DNA from: CAYWXK01 sp964462515
Lineage (GTDB): Bacteria; Planctomycetota; Phycisphaerae; Sedimentisphaerales; Anaerobacaceae
DNA length: 64,000 nt
Assembly: GCA_964462515.1 (NCBI GenBank)
Contig: CAYWXK010000006.1
Span: forward strand, 42,041-106,040
Direction of reading: 5' to 3'
This document shows positions 6,851 through 16,219 of this stretch, piece after piece. Position 1 is the stretch's first letter; the number at the start of each line of letters is the position of its first letter. A program made the position numbers and the translations under genes. A model generated the notes under the pieces. That model was not told where the DNA came from and searched no databases. It was given only the letters and a program-made list of their open reading frames with translations.

Positions 6851-7888
6851 TTAAAGTTCAAACCCTGCAATTTGCGTCCCACAATTTGGACATTTTTTAT
6901 CTTTTATATTATTAGCGACAATTCTATATCCTACACGTTCAATCAGAATCCGGCCACATTTGTAACAGAACGTGCTCTCAGATTTTGTCCCCCATACATT
7001 GCCAACATAAACGTAATGTATTCCCGCTGCCTTGCCTATCTCGTAGGCACGCTCCAAACTCTCAACCGGCGTCGGCTCAGAATCAAGATACTTATACTGC
7101 GGATGAAACCGGCTGATATGCCAGGGGACATCAGGCCCGGCTTTTGTAACCATAAACTCCACAAGCCTTTTTAGGTCATCCTCAGAATCGTTTTCCCCAG
7201 GCACTAAAAGCGTCGTAATCTCAATCCAGATTTTCGTCTCCTTCGCAATATAGGCAATCGTATCGAGCACCGGCCGCAATCGCGCCTTGCACAGCCGCTT
7301 ATAGTAATCCTCGCTGAACGCCTTGAGGTCAACATTTATTCCATCCAGCCAGCTCTTCGCAAAATCAATCGCCTCCCGCGTCATATAGCCGTTGCTGACA
7401 AAGACATTCGCCAGACCCTTTTCTTTTGCCAGCACACCGCAATCCGCGCACAATTCCATAAAAACGGTCGGCTCAGTGTATGTATAAGCGATACTCTTGC
7501 AGCCTGTTCGAACAGCCGACTCGACAATCTGCTTAGGCGCAATCGCCTCACCATCAATCCGCCCATCCTCTACCGCCGCCTGACTTATCTGCCAGTTCTG
7601 ACAAAAATCGCACCGAAAATTGCAGCCCATCGTCGCAATCGAAAAGCTCCGCGAGCCAGGCTGAAAATGATATAAAGGTTTTTTCTCAATCGGGTCCACA
7701 TTCGCCGAGCAGACTTTATGGTAATTTAACGAATACAACGTCCCGTCGATATTTTGCCGAACCTCACACCGCCCCAAACTACCATCACCAATCACGCACC
7801 GATGCGCACACAACCCGCACCGAACCTTCTTATCCTCCTTCGCCTCCCACAACACCGCTCTTTTGAGGTTTTTCTCTTCAATCGCCAT
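6851..7888 (-). CDS. amrS: AmmeMemoRadiSam-system radical SAM protein
   Basis: About 345 residues from an ATG at 7888 (GAAGGA six nt upstream); an in-frame TTG at 7924 is a weaker start. The N-terminus has CGLCAHRC, followed by GSRSFSIATMGCNFRCDFCQ with the CxxxCxxC cluster motif of radical SAM enzymes. Then come YTYTEPTVF, ITTLLVPGEND and WHISRFHPQYKY. The C-terminus has two more cysteine pairs (CYKCG, CPNCG). This matches AmrS (COG1180 type). Its usual partners AMMECR1 and Memo are not in the window. The chemical reaction of the family is not established. Confidence 0.88.
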   Translation of the reverse strand: MAIEEKNLKRAVLWEAKEDKKVRCGLCAHRCVIGDGSLGRCEVRQNIDGTLYSLNYHKVCSANVDPIEKKPLYHFQPGSRSFSIATMGCNFRCDFCQNWQISQAAVEDGRIDGEAIAPKQIVESAVRTGCKSIAYTYTEPTVFMELCADCGVLAKEKGLANVFVSNGYMTREAIDFAKSWLDGINVDLKAFSEDYYKRLCKARLRPVLDTIAYIAKETKIWIEITTLLVPGENDSEDDLKRLVEFMVTKAGPDVPWHISRFHPQYKYLDSEPTPVESLERAYEIGKAAGIHYVYVGNVWGTKSESTFCYKCGRILIERVGYRIVANNIKDKKCPNCGTQIAGFEL

Positions 7889-7920
7889 AAATAATCCTTC
7901 TACTTCTTTCAGTCCGGCGT

Positions 7921-8373
7921 TCAAGTGCTTTTTTCTTTCGGTGCCTTTTTCAATTTAATAAGCTCTTTGATATCACGAAGCTGATTTTGGGAACGCACCC
8001 CCAGCCAGAGCCACCGGCCATCATGATATTGACTTGCTCCTTTAATCGCACTTACAACTTCAGGGTCAAATCCATTCATTATAGAAAGTACCTTTTCCAT
8101 TTCTTTGTTGCCCAATACGATAAGGGCAGTAAATGCGCCGGATTCCGGGAAAAGTGAGCAGAGCGTTTTGTCACTCTTGCGATATCGGATTGTCCAGCCG
8201 TATTTTTTACCATAGAAAACTAAGTCGGGCTTAAAATCATAGTTTTTCTTCAGAAATGACTGTATTTCCTGCCACGCCTTTGCTGTCCTGACCCCAATGG
8301 TTTTTATAATCTCTTTTTCACTGGGTTTGTGACTCCCATCCAGCATACGTGCAAATTTCTCTTCATTTTTCAT
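7921..8373 (-). CDS. DUF3788-family protein
   Basis: 150 residues. The core PDLVFYGKKYGWTIRYRKSD, then KTLCSLFPESGAFTALIVLG, and later QYHDGRWLWLGV, are typical of DUF3788, a small cytoplasmic family of unknown function with a predicted alpha/beta fold. It overlaps the end of the GlcD/GlcF-like gene by 11 nt (stop inside ATGAAAAATG), so it is translationally coupled to it. amrS follows 32 nt later. No catalytic residue can be assigned. Confidence 0.75.
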   Translation of the reverse strand: MKNEEKFARMLDGSHKPSEKEIIKTIGVRTAKAWQEIQSFLKKNYDFKPDLVFYGKKYGWTIRYRKSDKTLCSLFPESGAFTALIVLGNKEMEKVLSIMNGFDPEVVSAIKGASQYHDGRWLWLGVRSQNQLRDIKELIKLKKAPKEKST

Positions 8374-11272
8374 ACATTTCTGCCAAAATCTTAATCGGGT
8401 GTCTCACCACACAATCGCTTATATGTTCTATCTGCATTTTGCAGGCGGAGCATTCGGTCAGAACATTCTTAATAGGCGATTTTTCAAGGGCATCCTTTAA
8501 GCCCGCACCTATCTGCGAGGAAAGTTCGTAATTTTTCTTCTGCATTCCGAATGTCCCCGCAAGGCCGCAGCAGCCGGCTTTAAGGTCAATAACCTTCAAC
8601 CCGCAAAGCCTTTGCAGTAATTTAATGGTGGTCGTCTCATCACCCACCGCACACAAATGGCACGGCAAATGATAAATAAATTCTTTTTTTACTAACCTTG
8701 TTGGGGCCTTCAACTTTTTCTGCGTAAACAAATTTAATAGATAATTCATCAACTCATACGTATTTTGCGAGACAAGTTTGGCATCTTCGCCTGCGATGAA
8801 ATGCCGAAGCTCATCTTTTAGACACAATGCCGCACTCGGCTCAGAGCAAACGATTTTATAGCCAGCCCGAACCGCTTCGGCCAGATATTTGACACTATAC
8901 GCCAAATCCTTCTTTGCCCTTTTGACGTCACCATATACAATCGCCGGCAGCGGCGCAGGCAACTGCTTCGGCAAAATAACTTCAATATCGTTTGCACGCA
9001 GCACATCAATAACTGCGAACCCCAATTCGTGGTCGTTATAATTGGCGTATGTATCAACAAAATAAGCGACTTTATCTATCGGTTTTTCTGCCGTCAGGCA
9101 TCTTGACGATATCGCCGGTTGTTTCGCCAGATACTTTCGCCCCGCCTTCAAAAATGACTTCCGCAGAAAAGCAGGCATTGCTCTGCGTTTATCAATTCCT
9201 GCGCTTCTTTCCAGCAAGCCCTTAAAAGAAGACATCCGCATCACAAAATTTGAAATCGGTGAAAAAATACTGCCTAATATACTAAGGTAGTGATTGCCGC
9301 TCAATACCCGCTCTGCCCGCCTAAGTCCTTTTCGCCTTGCATATTCCGCCCGAGCAAAACTCATAAGAGCAGAAATATCAACCCCCGAGGGACACTGCCG
9401 CTGACAGGCCTTGCAATTAACGCACAAATCCAGGAACTTACGAAACTCCGCTGATTCAAAATCCTTTTCTGTCAGTTGACCTGTCGCCCAGAAGTTAAGG
9501 ATATTAGCTTTCGCCCGTGAACCGGCCAATTCCTCGCCGAGCGCACGAAACACCGGGCACATCCGCAAATCGGTTTCTCTCGAAAGACATAATCCGCACC
9601 CGTAGCACTGCTCTAATTCCAGAGCAAGCTCATCCTTATCGAAAAGCAAATCTGTTTTTAACTTCTGCGGCAAAATTTTATTTGCCCTTCTCAAATTTCT
9701 GACCATCACAGCGGGGTCGGGATTGATTATCTTGCCGGGATTTATCAGATTATTTGGGTCGAATATCTCCTTAATTCTGCAAAGTATTTTGTAAAATTCC
9801 TCCCCATATTGCTTCCGCACAAACGCTGCCCTCACCAGCCCATCTGCGTGCTCGCCGCTTATTGAGCCGCCCAGCGACCAGACAAGTGAAAAAACATCGT
9901 TTGCAATCGCCCGCATCTTTTCTACATCCGACGGGTCACCCAAATCCAGATATGGCCGTAAATGCAGCTCCCCATCGCCTGCGTGTCCGAAGAAAGACAT
10001 CTCAATATCGAACCGTTTGCTAATCTCCTGCAGTCCCTCAATATACTTTCCAAGCCGTCTGTAATCGACAGAAGTATCCTCCATAAATTCAGCCGGATGT
10101 TTCCTGCTTCTTTTTCGATAAAGCAAAGGCCCAGCATCTTTACGTGACTTCCACAACCGCGCCTGCTCCTGCAGGTCAAAAACAATCCTTCGCCCGCTCG
10201 CTAACCCACCAACTGCCGAATTGGTTTTCTCTATCTTTTCTCGAACCTGCTGCTCAGTGTCGCCGATATGCTCAACCAAAAGAACTGCCTCCGCCCCGGC
10301 TGGTAAAATGTCACGATATTCAGGCAGAGCCTCGCGAGCCAGCTCAACCAAACTCTTATCCATCAACTCACAGGCCACCGCCCCACCCTCAACGATAATT
10401 GGCACTGCCTCTGTCATTTTCGCCAGCGACTCAAACTCAAGCTGCAATAAGCATTTGGTCACAGGCAACGATACCGTCCGCAGTTTTATCTTCGTAAAGA
10501 TAGCCAGTGTCCCCTCGGACCCTGTTAAAAGCTTTGCCAAATCTATCCGCCCATTGTGACACACGCCTGCGATATTATATCCGCTGCGATTCCGCCTCGA
10601 TTTGGGTTGTGCGTTGGCAATAATCGCTTCATTTTTCGAGATAAGCTCCAGACATTCTCTGGCAATCGCAGCCGCTCTATCGTCCTTAACCTTATTTGGG
10701 TCAAGGTCGTTGGCGAACTCGACCACGCTGCCATCGGCCAAAACCGCTTCAATACTTTCTACATAGTCGCCTATATATCCATACTGGAGCGAATGAGCTC
10801 CGGTGGCATTATTTGCAACGCATCCCCCTACCGTTGCCCGATTTGAGCTTGATGGGTCGGGCCCGATTTTTCTGCCATAGCCTGCCAGGCATTTATTCAA
10901 ATCGTCCAGGACCACCCCCGGCTCGCAAACCACACTCGCCCCGCCGCCTTCCACACTGACAATCTTATTCATATACCGCATCATATCCAGCACGATGCCG
11001 CTGCAAAGCGACTCGCCTGCTACTCCACTGCCAGCTCCGCGCGCGGCCAGCGGTATCCTTTTAGCCGTATCGTATTTGGCAATGGCCGCAACATCCGCTG
11101 CATCGCGCGGCATAACAATACACTGAGGCACTATTCTGTAAATGCTCGCATCGGTGCTGAAGGCAGCACGGTGCAGTATGTCAATAAAAACATCGCCCCT
11201 GATGGCTTTGACAAGGTCGGAGGCAATTTGCTCCGGCACCCCTTCCGTCATCTTCCTTACGTCCTTAAGCAC
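8363..11272 (-). CDS. FAD-linked oxidase/4Fe-4S fusion (GlcD-GlcF, D-lactate dehydrogenase-like)
   Basis: 969 residues. N-terminal FAD_binding_4 domain (RGAGSGVAGESLCSG, VGGCVANNATGAHSLQYG), then an FAD-oxidase C-terminal domain (FFGHAGDGELHLRP, SGEHADGLVR). After about residue 560 come two ferredoxin-like clusters (CYGCGLCL...CP and CVNCKACQRQCP). A C-terminal CCG region follows with LPCHLCAVG, GCCGLAG and ECSACKMQ. Such fusions oxidise D-lactate or other 2-hydroxyacids and pass electrons to the membrane quinone pool; the exact substrate is unknown. The start may be GTG at 11272 (AAAGG upstream) or ATG at 11251. It lies between mlaF and a coupled DUF3788 gene. Confidence 0.9.
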   Translation of the reverse strand: MLKDVRKMTEGVPEQIASDLVKAIRGDVFIDILHRAAFSTDASIYRIVPQCIVMPRDAADVAAIAKYDTAKRIPLAARGAGSGVAGESLCSGIVLDMMRYMNKIVSVEGGGASVVCEPGVVLDDLNKCLAGYGRKIGPDPSSSNRATVGGCVANNATGAHSLQYGYIGDYVESIEAVLADGSVVEFANDLDPNKVKDDRAAAIARECLELISKNEAIIANAQPKSRRNRSGYNIAGVCHNGRIDLAKLLTGSEGTLAIFTKIKLRTVSLPVTKCLLQLEFESLAKMTEAVPIIVEGGAVACELMDKSLVELAREALPEYRDILPAGAEAVLLVEHIGDTEQQVREKIEKTNSAVGGLASGRRIVFDLQEQARLWKSRKDAGPLLYRKRSRKHPAEFMEDTSVDYRRLGKYIEGLQEISKRFDIEMSFFGHAGDGELHLRPYLDLGDPSDVEKMRAIANDVFSLVWSLGGSISGEHADGLVRAAFVRKQYGEEFYKILCRIKEIFDPNNLINPGKIINPDPAVMVRNLRRANKILPQKLKTDLLFDKDELALELEQCYGCGLCLSRETDLRMCPVFRALGEELAGSRAKANILNFWATGQLTEKDFESAEFRKFLDLCVNCKACQRQCPSGVDISALMSFARAEYARRKGLRRAERVLSGNHYLSILGSIFSPISNFVMRMSSFKGLLERSAGIDKRRAMPAFLRKSFLKAGRKYLAKQPAISSRCLTAEKPIDKVAYFVDTYANYNDHELGFAVIDVLRANDIEVILPKQLPAPLPAIVYGDVKRAKKDLAYSVKYLAEAVRAGYKIVCSEPSAALCLKDELRHFIAGEDAKLVSQNTYELMNYLLNLFTQKKLKAPTRLVKKEFIYHLPCHLCAVGDETTTIKLLQRLCGLKVIDLKAGCCGLAGTFGMQKKNYELSSQIGAGLKDALEKSPIKNVLTECSACKMQIEHISDCVVRHPIKILAEMYEK

Positions 11273-11301
11273 TCACTGCCTTTCGTAAATATGCACTTGG
11301 A

Positions 11302-12159
11302 CTATTTCTCGAAATCGCGAGGCAGGAACTGAGCCTTTGAAATGGTCTTGCTCATCCGCAAGACTGCAAGGTCATCCTCGCTGACCTGCCCATTAATGAA
11401 TTGTTGAACAGCAGAATGTGGATGGTTACGAATATAATCGGCATCGCCATCGGCAATAATTTTGCCGTTATGCAGCATAACAATTCTATTCGCTATCTTA
11501 TACGCGCTTGTCATATCGTGCGTAACAACAACCGATGTTACGCTAAGTTCTCGCTGGAGCTTCAAAATAAGCTCATTGATTATATCTGAACGAATCGGGT
11601 CAAGCCCGGTTGTCGGCTCATCATACAAAATTACCTCAGGATTCAAGGCAATCGCACGGGCCAGCGCTACCCTCTTTCGCTGGCCGCCGGAAAGATTTGC
11701 AGGATAATAATTCTGATAACCGTCAAGGCCGACTATCGCAAGTTTGACCTTCACAAGCTCCTCAACCTCCTGCCAGTTGGTTATCTTGTAGTGCTGCCTT
11801 AACGGAAATATTATATTCTCAAAAACATTGAGACTATCAAACAGCGCACCTCCCTGAAACAAGAAGCCAAAACGCATGCGAACTTTGTTCAATTCACTTT
11901 CGCTGAGATTGTCGATTCGCTGTCCTCTGAAATGCACCTCGCCTGAACTGGGCCGCAGCAAAACTATCAGATGCTTTACCAAAACGGTCTTGCCGCAGCC
12001 GCTCGGCCCAATCACAACCGTGGTTTTGCCCTCCTCTATCGTCAGAGTAACATTATCTAAAACGACATTCGAGCCGAATTTCTTCGTAATATTCTTAACA
12101 GCCAGGACGCCATTTGAAGTCGTCTCCCCCACCTGATTATTTTCTTGTTCCTTTATCAC
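11302..12159 (-). CDS. mlaF: MlaF-like ABC transporter ATP-binding protein
   Basis: 285 residues. Walker A GPSGCGKTVLVKHL, signature LSGGQRKRVALARA and Walker B VILYDEPTTGLDP are complete. The FLFQGGALFDSLNVFENI segment is characteristic of the MlaF/Ttg2A lipid-transport ATPases. It follows mlaE by 41 nt in the same direction. The product energises retrograde or intermembrane phospholipid transport together with MlaE and an MCE-domain (MlaD) protein. No MCE gene is seen in this window. Start is GTG. Confidence 0.9.
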   Translation of the reverse strand: MIKEQENNQVGETTSNGVLAVKNITKKFGSNVVLDNVTLTIEEGKTTVVIGPSGCGKTVLVKHLIVLLRPSSGEVHFRGQRIDNLSESELNKVRMRFGFLFQGGALFDSLNVFENIIFPLRQHYKITNWQEVEELVKVKLAIVGLDGYQNYYPANLSGGQRKRVALARAIALNPEVILYDEPTTGLDPIRSDIINELILKLQRELSVTSVVVTHDMTSAYKIANRIVMLHNGKIIADGDADYIRNHPHSAVQQFINGQVSEDDLAVLRMSKTISKAQFLPRDFEK

Positions 12160-12200
12160 TTACGCCTTCGCACTTGTCCTCTTACACACTCTTTGCCTTT

Positions 12201-13013
12201 TTATCCTATTAAACTTCTATATTGATAGAAAGTATTGTAAATCGCTTTGAAAATCACCGCCAGTGCAAAATCAAGCGCCAGTATCGAAATAAAGCTCGCT
12301 ACAAATGCCTCTGTGCACGCCTGCCCTACTCCCTGTGCACCTTCCTTGCAGGTAAAGCCCTTATAACAGCTAATTACTGCAATCGCTCCTCCGAAGAAAA
12401 ATCCCTTCACAACTCCAACCATCACGTCCCACAGCTCAACACCCGATGCACTGAAGCTCCAGTATGCATGATTGTTTATTCCGAACTGAATTACGCCAAT
12501 AAAATAGCCGCCAAAAATTCCTAATAAATCCGCATAGATAATAAGAAACGGCGTAAGCAACAGACACGCCAGGACCCGCGGCGAAACCAAATATAACACC
12601 GGGTCCGTTCCCATACTTCGCACCGCATCAATCTGCTCTGTAACATTCATTGTCCCCAGCTCAGCCGTCAACGCACCTCCAACTCGCCCCGCTAACATCA
12701 CCGCCACAAGAACTGGCCCAAGCTCCTTCACTACTGAAATATTAATCAAAACGCCTAAACGCTCTTCCAGCCCCATATTCGCAAGCTGTTCGTAGGCTTG
12801 AACGGCCAATATCATTCCTACGAATCCGCCGGTTATCATCACAATCGGCACACTACGAACACCAATCAAAAGCATCTGTGTCCAGATTAAAGGATACGTC
12901 TGGCTTTTTGTGAAGCTCCGCAAACTCGATATAATCGAGTGCCACGTAAACCTCGCAAACTGCCCTATCTGTCCTATATCTATTACAGTTTTATTTCCAA
13001 TTGCCGCAAGCAT
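12201..13013 (-). CDS. mlaE: MlaE-like lipid ABC transporter permease
   Basis: About 270 residues. The ATG at 13013 has GGGAG nine nt upstream and is preferred over the in-frame TTG at 13028. The protein has an amphipathic N-terminus and about five hydrophobic segments. Typical MlaE/YrbE family sequences are present: GGFVGMILAVQAYEQLANMG, VKELGPVLVAVMLAGRVGGA, AELGTMNVTEQIDA and RSMGTDPVLYLVSPRV. It forms the inner-membrane channel for the adjacent MlaF ATPase. It heads a long - strand gene series that runs to folP. Confidence 0.91.
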   Translation of the reverse strand: MLAAIGNKTVIDIGQIGQFARFTWHSIISSLRSFTKSQTYPLIWTQMLLIGVRSVPIVMITGGFVGMILAVQAYEQLANMGLEERLGVLINISVVKELGPVLVAVMLAGRVGGALTAELGTMNVTEQIDAVRSMGTDPVLYLVSPRVLACLLLTPFLIIYADLLGIFGGYFIGVIQFGINNHAYWSFSASGVELWDVMVGVVKGFFFGGAIAVISCYKGFTCKEGAQGVGQACTEAFVASFISILALDFALAVIFKAIYNTFYQYRSLIG

Positions 13014-13287
13014 AATTCTAACTCCCAACCATCAAATTGTCTTATCGTCTAACCATTTAACATTTCTATGAAGCACCTATAATATAATTACATCGGCTGA
13101 ATTTATATGTTTTTTTACCAATCCTACCCCCTGCTGTCAAGATTTTCGCCCCCCTACCGCCATAATCATAGAATCCTTGTTCGATATTCGGCGTTCAAAA
13201 TTCAATATTCTTAATTCTTGGGATTTTTCTTGCTTTGGATTCCAGATTACGCTAACATACAGAATAGGTTAGTTGAGGAGTAGATCC

Positions 13288-14193
13288 ATGTTTTTAAGGC
13301 TGTGCCATAGTATAGTGCTTCAAATTCTTATAGCGTTGGTGCTAATACCCCATACAGCCTCCGTAGCCCGAACCATCTCTGTAGATAATGATGGCCCTGC
13401 TGATTTCAACAACATCCAGGCAGCCATCAACGATGCCAATAACGGGGATGTCATTATCGTTTCCGAAGGAACATATCGTGAAAATATTAGTTTCAATGGA
13501 AAAAATATAGTTCTTACATCATCGGACCCGAACAACGAAAAAGTTGTGGAGGCTTCCATCATTCAGGGCGATGGAACAACATCGGTTGTGACTTTCTCTG
13601 GCTCCGAGCAAACAGATTGTGCACTACGCGGATTTACCATAACCGGCGGTAATAATCCTACGGCCGGGGGCGGAATCAAGGGAAATTTTACGATGGCCGA
13701 AATCAGCCATTGTATTATTTATGGTAACAAATCTAAGCATTCAGCAGGCGGCGTTGATACGTGTGATGGTTTGATTAGTAATTGTAAGATAATGAATAAT
13801 ACTTCGGACCAGATAGGTGGTATTGCTGCTTGTAAAGCTATAATCAGATACTGCAATATTAGCAATAACCGGTCTTCATACATGTGTGGTGGCCTTTGGG
13901 CATGCAGAGGCTCGATCAACAACTGCGCGATAAGTAACAACAGAGGAACTGGACTATTGGGATGCAATGACATCACCAACTGTATTATCAGCGGGAACAC
14001 CAATTCAGGTCTGGCCGCTTGCCGAGGGGGACCTATCCATAATTGCGTTATCACGGGAAACACTAAAGGAGGAGTCATTAATTGCGAATCGGTCGATTCC
14101 TGTATAATTGTTGGCAACACAGGTCAGTATGGTGGAGGACTCTCAGAGTGTGACTTTATCAGTAATTGCATCATCGTTGGTAATTCTGCTTAG
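13288..14193 (+). CDS. Exported right-handed beta-helix protein, N-terminal part (ends at in-frame TAG)
   Basis: The ATG at 13288 has AGGAG seven nt upstream. A signal peptide is followed by ISVDNDGPADFNNIQAAIND, the start of a Pectate-lyase-3/NosD-like beta-helix. Coils such as ISHCIIYGNKSKHSAGGV and ISNCKIMNNTSDQIGGI follow, each with Asn/Cys ladders. The frame stops at a TAG (14191-14193), but the same frame continues without another stop to 14907. The repeats suggest the codon was CAG (compare NTGQYGGG earlier), so a single C-to-T change would explain the split. Function: probably a cell-surface or secreted carbohydrate-binding or lyase-like protein. Confidence 0.8.
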   Translation: MFLRLCHSIVLQILIALVLIPHTASVARTISVDNDGPADFNNIQAAINDANNGDVIIVSEGTYRENISFNGKNIVLTSSDPNNEKVVEASIIQGDGTTSVVTFSGSEQTDCALRGFTITGGNNPTAGGGIKGNFTMAEISHCIIYGNKSKHSAGGVDTCDGLISNCKIMNNTSDQIGGIAACKAIIRYCNISNNRSSYMCGGLWACRGSINNCAISNNRGTGLLGCNDITNCIISGNTNSGLAACRGGPIHNCVITGNTKGGVINCESVDSCIIVGNTGQYGGGLSECDFISNCIIVGNSA

Positions 14194-14355
14194 TATGGTG
14201 GAGGAATTTTTAGTAACGATGTCAACTCTACGGTCGTTAATTGCACCATTAGCAACAACAGAGCGAGCGAGGATGGAGGCGGTATATACTGTCTTGGGAG
14301 TGATGCAGTTGTTACCAATTCTATTTTATGGGATAATACGGCTACATGGTGGGGA

Positions 14356-14907
14356 TTGGGCAATGAAATGGCACTCATCGAAAATGTCATTGTCATTTCC
14401 GGAGGGCACACTTATTACATTCCATCAACGGCTACGGTTAGCTACAGCGACGTTAAAGGGGGGCCTGAAGAAATATATGCAGATGCGAATTGCACACTCA
14501 TTTGGGGCGATGGAAACATCGACGCTGACCCCTGTTTTATTAATCCCGGATATTGGGACTCCAACGGCACCTCTTGGGATGAAGACGATGATTTCTGGGT
14601 TAATGGCGATTATCATTTGAAATCTCAGGCAGGCAGATGGGACCCGAACGTCCTAACTTGGGTTCAAGATGAAGTAACGAGTTTATGTATCGATGCTGGC
14701 GACCCCGCAAGTCCTATCGGCTTAGAGCCATTTCCTAATGGCGGGATTATAAATATGGGCGCTTATGGCGGCACCACGAAGGCAAGTAAGTCATACTTTG
14801 GGGAACCACCCTGTGAAACGATTATCGCAGGAGACATAAATGGGGATTGTGTAGTCAACCTCAGGGACTTTGCAATTATCGCACTTCACTGGCTGGAGGA
14901 AAATTAG
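14356..14907 (+). CDS. Beta-helix/dockerin protein, C-terminal part
   Basis: This is in the same frame as the preceding entry; the open frame begins at 14194 right after the TAG, and 14356 is only the first ATG. It continues the beta-helix, then has the conserved planctomycetal tail elements DADPCF, GDYHLKSQAGRWDP, SLCIDAGDP and NMGAYGGT. It ends in a dockerin-like EF-hand, GDINGDCVVNLRDFAIIALH. The same tail architecture is intact in the 1076-residue protein at 45018-48206. It is probably part of one roughly 540-residue protein and may not be made separately. Confidence 0.7.
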   Translation: MGNEMALIENVIVISGGHTYYIPSTATVSYSDVKGGPEEIYADANCTLIWGDGNIDADPCFINPGYWDSNGTSWDEDDDFWVNGDYHLKSQAGRWDPNVLTWVQDEVTSLCIDAGDPASPIGLEPFPNGGIINMGAYGGTTKASKSYFGEPPCETIIAGDINGDCVVNLRDFAIIALHWLEEN

Positions 14908-15167
14908 TTAATTGTTCGACTTTGCTCACCATCAGATTCGACAAGCTCACTGCAGGCTTGAGTAAAATCGAAGGATTGGTGATTAGTTAATTGGTTAATT
15001 GGTTGATTTACCGACAAGTCAGGACTCACCAATGATCAGTTATCAAAATTTTCTGTATGCTCTGCAGTTTGTGAGAAATGTGGGCTAACTTTTTTGAATT
15101 TTGTGTTTGGTCACTTTGAACTTTGATTTGTAATTTCTGATTTTTCTCTGTGCTTTCGGCGGCCTGA
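14908..15167. other. Intergenic region with low-complexity repeats
   Basis: This holds fragments of interspersed repeat families: ttcgactttgctcacc and gattcgacaagctcact (14922-14985), the tandem ttaattggttaattggttg (14990-15008), and AT-rich text near 15090-15140. No gene or clear terminator is visible. Confidence 0.5.
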
Positions 15168-15467
15168 TTACACCGATTTCTTTTTGCTCTCTGCACCTGC
15201 CCCGACCTTTGTCTTTTTGCTTTCGGCGGCAGTTTTCTTCTCCGCGCTGCTTTTCTCGCTTCTTTCCGCTTTTTTGTAGCTCTCGCTCCTGTAATCGGTC
15301 TGATAGAATCCTGACCCTTTGAAGATTATTCCTGCCCCTGTGCCGATAAGCCGCTTCAACCTTCTCTTCCCGCACTTCGGGCAGGTCCGCAGAGGCTTTG
15401 CTGTTATTGTTTGGAATTGCTCAAATTCGTTCCCGCAACCGGGGCACATATAACTATATGTCGGCAT
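15168..15467 (-). CDS. FmdB-family zinc ribbon protein
   Basis: 99 residues from an ATG at 15467 with GGAG eight nt upstream. The N-terminus MPTYSYMCPGCGNEFEQFQT, then CPKCGKRRLKRLIGTGAG, gives the CxxC...CxxC ribbon of the FmdB/CxxC_CXXC_SSSS family. The tail is Lys/Ser/Glu-rich and low-complexity. These small proteins are putative regulatory or nucleic-acid-binding proteins of uncertain role. It follows grpE with a 6-nt gap and is the last gene of the chaperone series. Confidence 0.85.
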   Translation of the reverse strand: MPTYSYMCPGCGNEFEQFQTITAKPLRTCPKCGKRRLKRLIGTGAGIIFKGSGFYQTDYRSESYKKAERSEKSSAEKKTAAESKKTKVGAGAESKKKSV

Positions 15468-15472
15468 ATCAA

Positions 15473-16219
15473 TCACTCCGTATCGGTGGTTTCGTCTTCC
15501 GCTGTTTGTTTTGTCTCACCACCCTCGGCAGCTTGCTCGGTCGGCTTTATCGATGTCACCTTGTTCACAACAACTTTACTTGGCCGAATCACGCGACCAT
15601 TGAGCTTATATCCGCCCTCAAGCTCCTCCAGCACAATCCCTCCTTCTTTCTCCGGCTCGTTTTTTTGTATTACCGCCTCGTGCACACCCGGGTCAAACTC
15701 CTCTCCCACTGCCTTTATCCGCTCTACGCCCTGCAGCTTCAAAACATCCAGCATCTGGTCGCATATAATACTGACGCCTTTAATAACGCTGTCCGCATTT
15801 GAAGCCGGATGCGCATTTCGCAACGTCCGCTCAAAATTGTCCAGAACAGGCAATAGCGCTCTTACCATTCGTTCCTTCTCGTATGCAATCGAATCGGCTA
15901 TCTGTTTAGGCACACGCTTCTGGTAATTTGCATAGTCGGCACTGACTCGCAGATACTGGTTCAGAGCGATTTTATACAGCTCAAGCAGACATTCCGTTTT
16001 TTCCTCTTCAAGCTGCAAAACATAATCCGGTTTGTTCTTATCGCCTGATAGGGTTTCTTCTGAGCGTTTCTTACAGTCTTCCAGCGCCGTGCGCAAATCC
16101 TGTAAAAGCTCGTTTTTTAGCGGGAGCAGTGAATCCAGCATTCCGTAGAAATCTGCTGCCCCGCCTTCATTTTGAGCTGTCTTTTCTTCTTTCGGTTCTT
16201 GTTTATCTTTGTGCTTCAT
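15473..16219 (-). CDS. grpE: Nucleotide exchange factor GrpE
   Basis: 248 residues, longer than the usual roughly 200. A long charged N-terminal coiled-coil is followed by the GrpE core: ADYANYQKRVPKQIADSIAY, LLPVLDNFERTLRNA, GVSIICDQMLDVLKLQGVE, and the beta domain EEFDPGVHEAVI...ELEGGYKLNGRVIRPSKVVV. The C-terminal 25 residues are acidic and Thr/Glu-rich. It promotes ADP release from DnaK; dnaK itself is not in the window. The ATG overlaps the dnaJ stop (TAATG), so the two are coupled. Confidence 0.95.
   Translation of the reverse strand: MKHKDKQEPKEEKTAQNEGGAADFYGMLDSLLPLKNELLQDLRTALEDCKKRSEETLSGDKNKPDYVLQLEEEKTECLLELYKIALNQYLRVSADYANYQKRVPKQIADSIAYEKERMVRALLPVLDNFERTLRNAHPASNADSVIKGVSIICDQMLDVLKLQGVERIKAVGEEFDPGVHEAVIQKNEPEKEGGIVLEELEGGYKLNGRVIRPSKVVVNKVTSIKPTEQAAEGGETKQTAEDETTDTE

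Noticed and set aside
14108..14620. 170-codon + strand frame bridging the TAG in the beta-helix gene
   Set aside because: It is in a different frame from both coding halves; the true frame shows beta-helix repeats and a dockerin end on both sides of the TAG.
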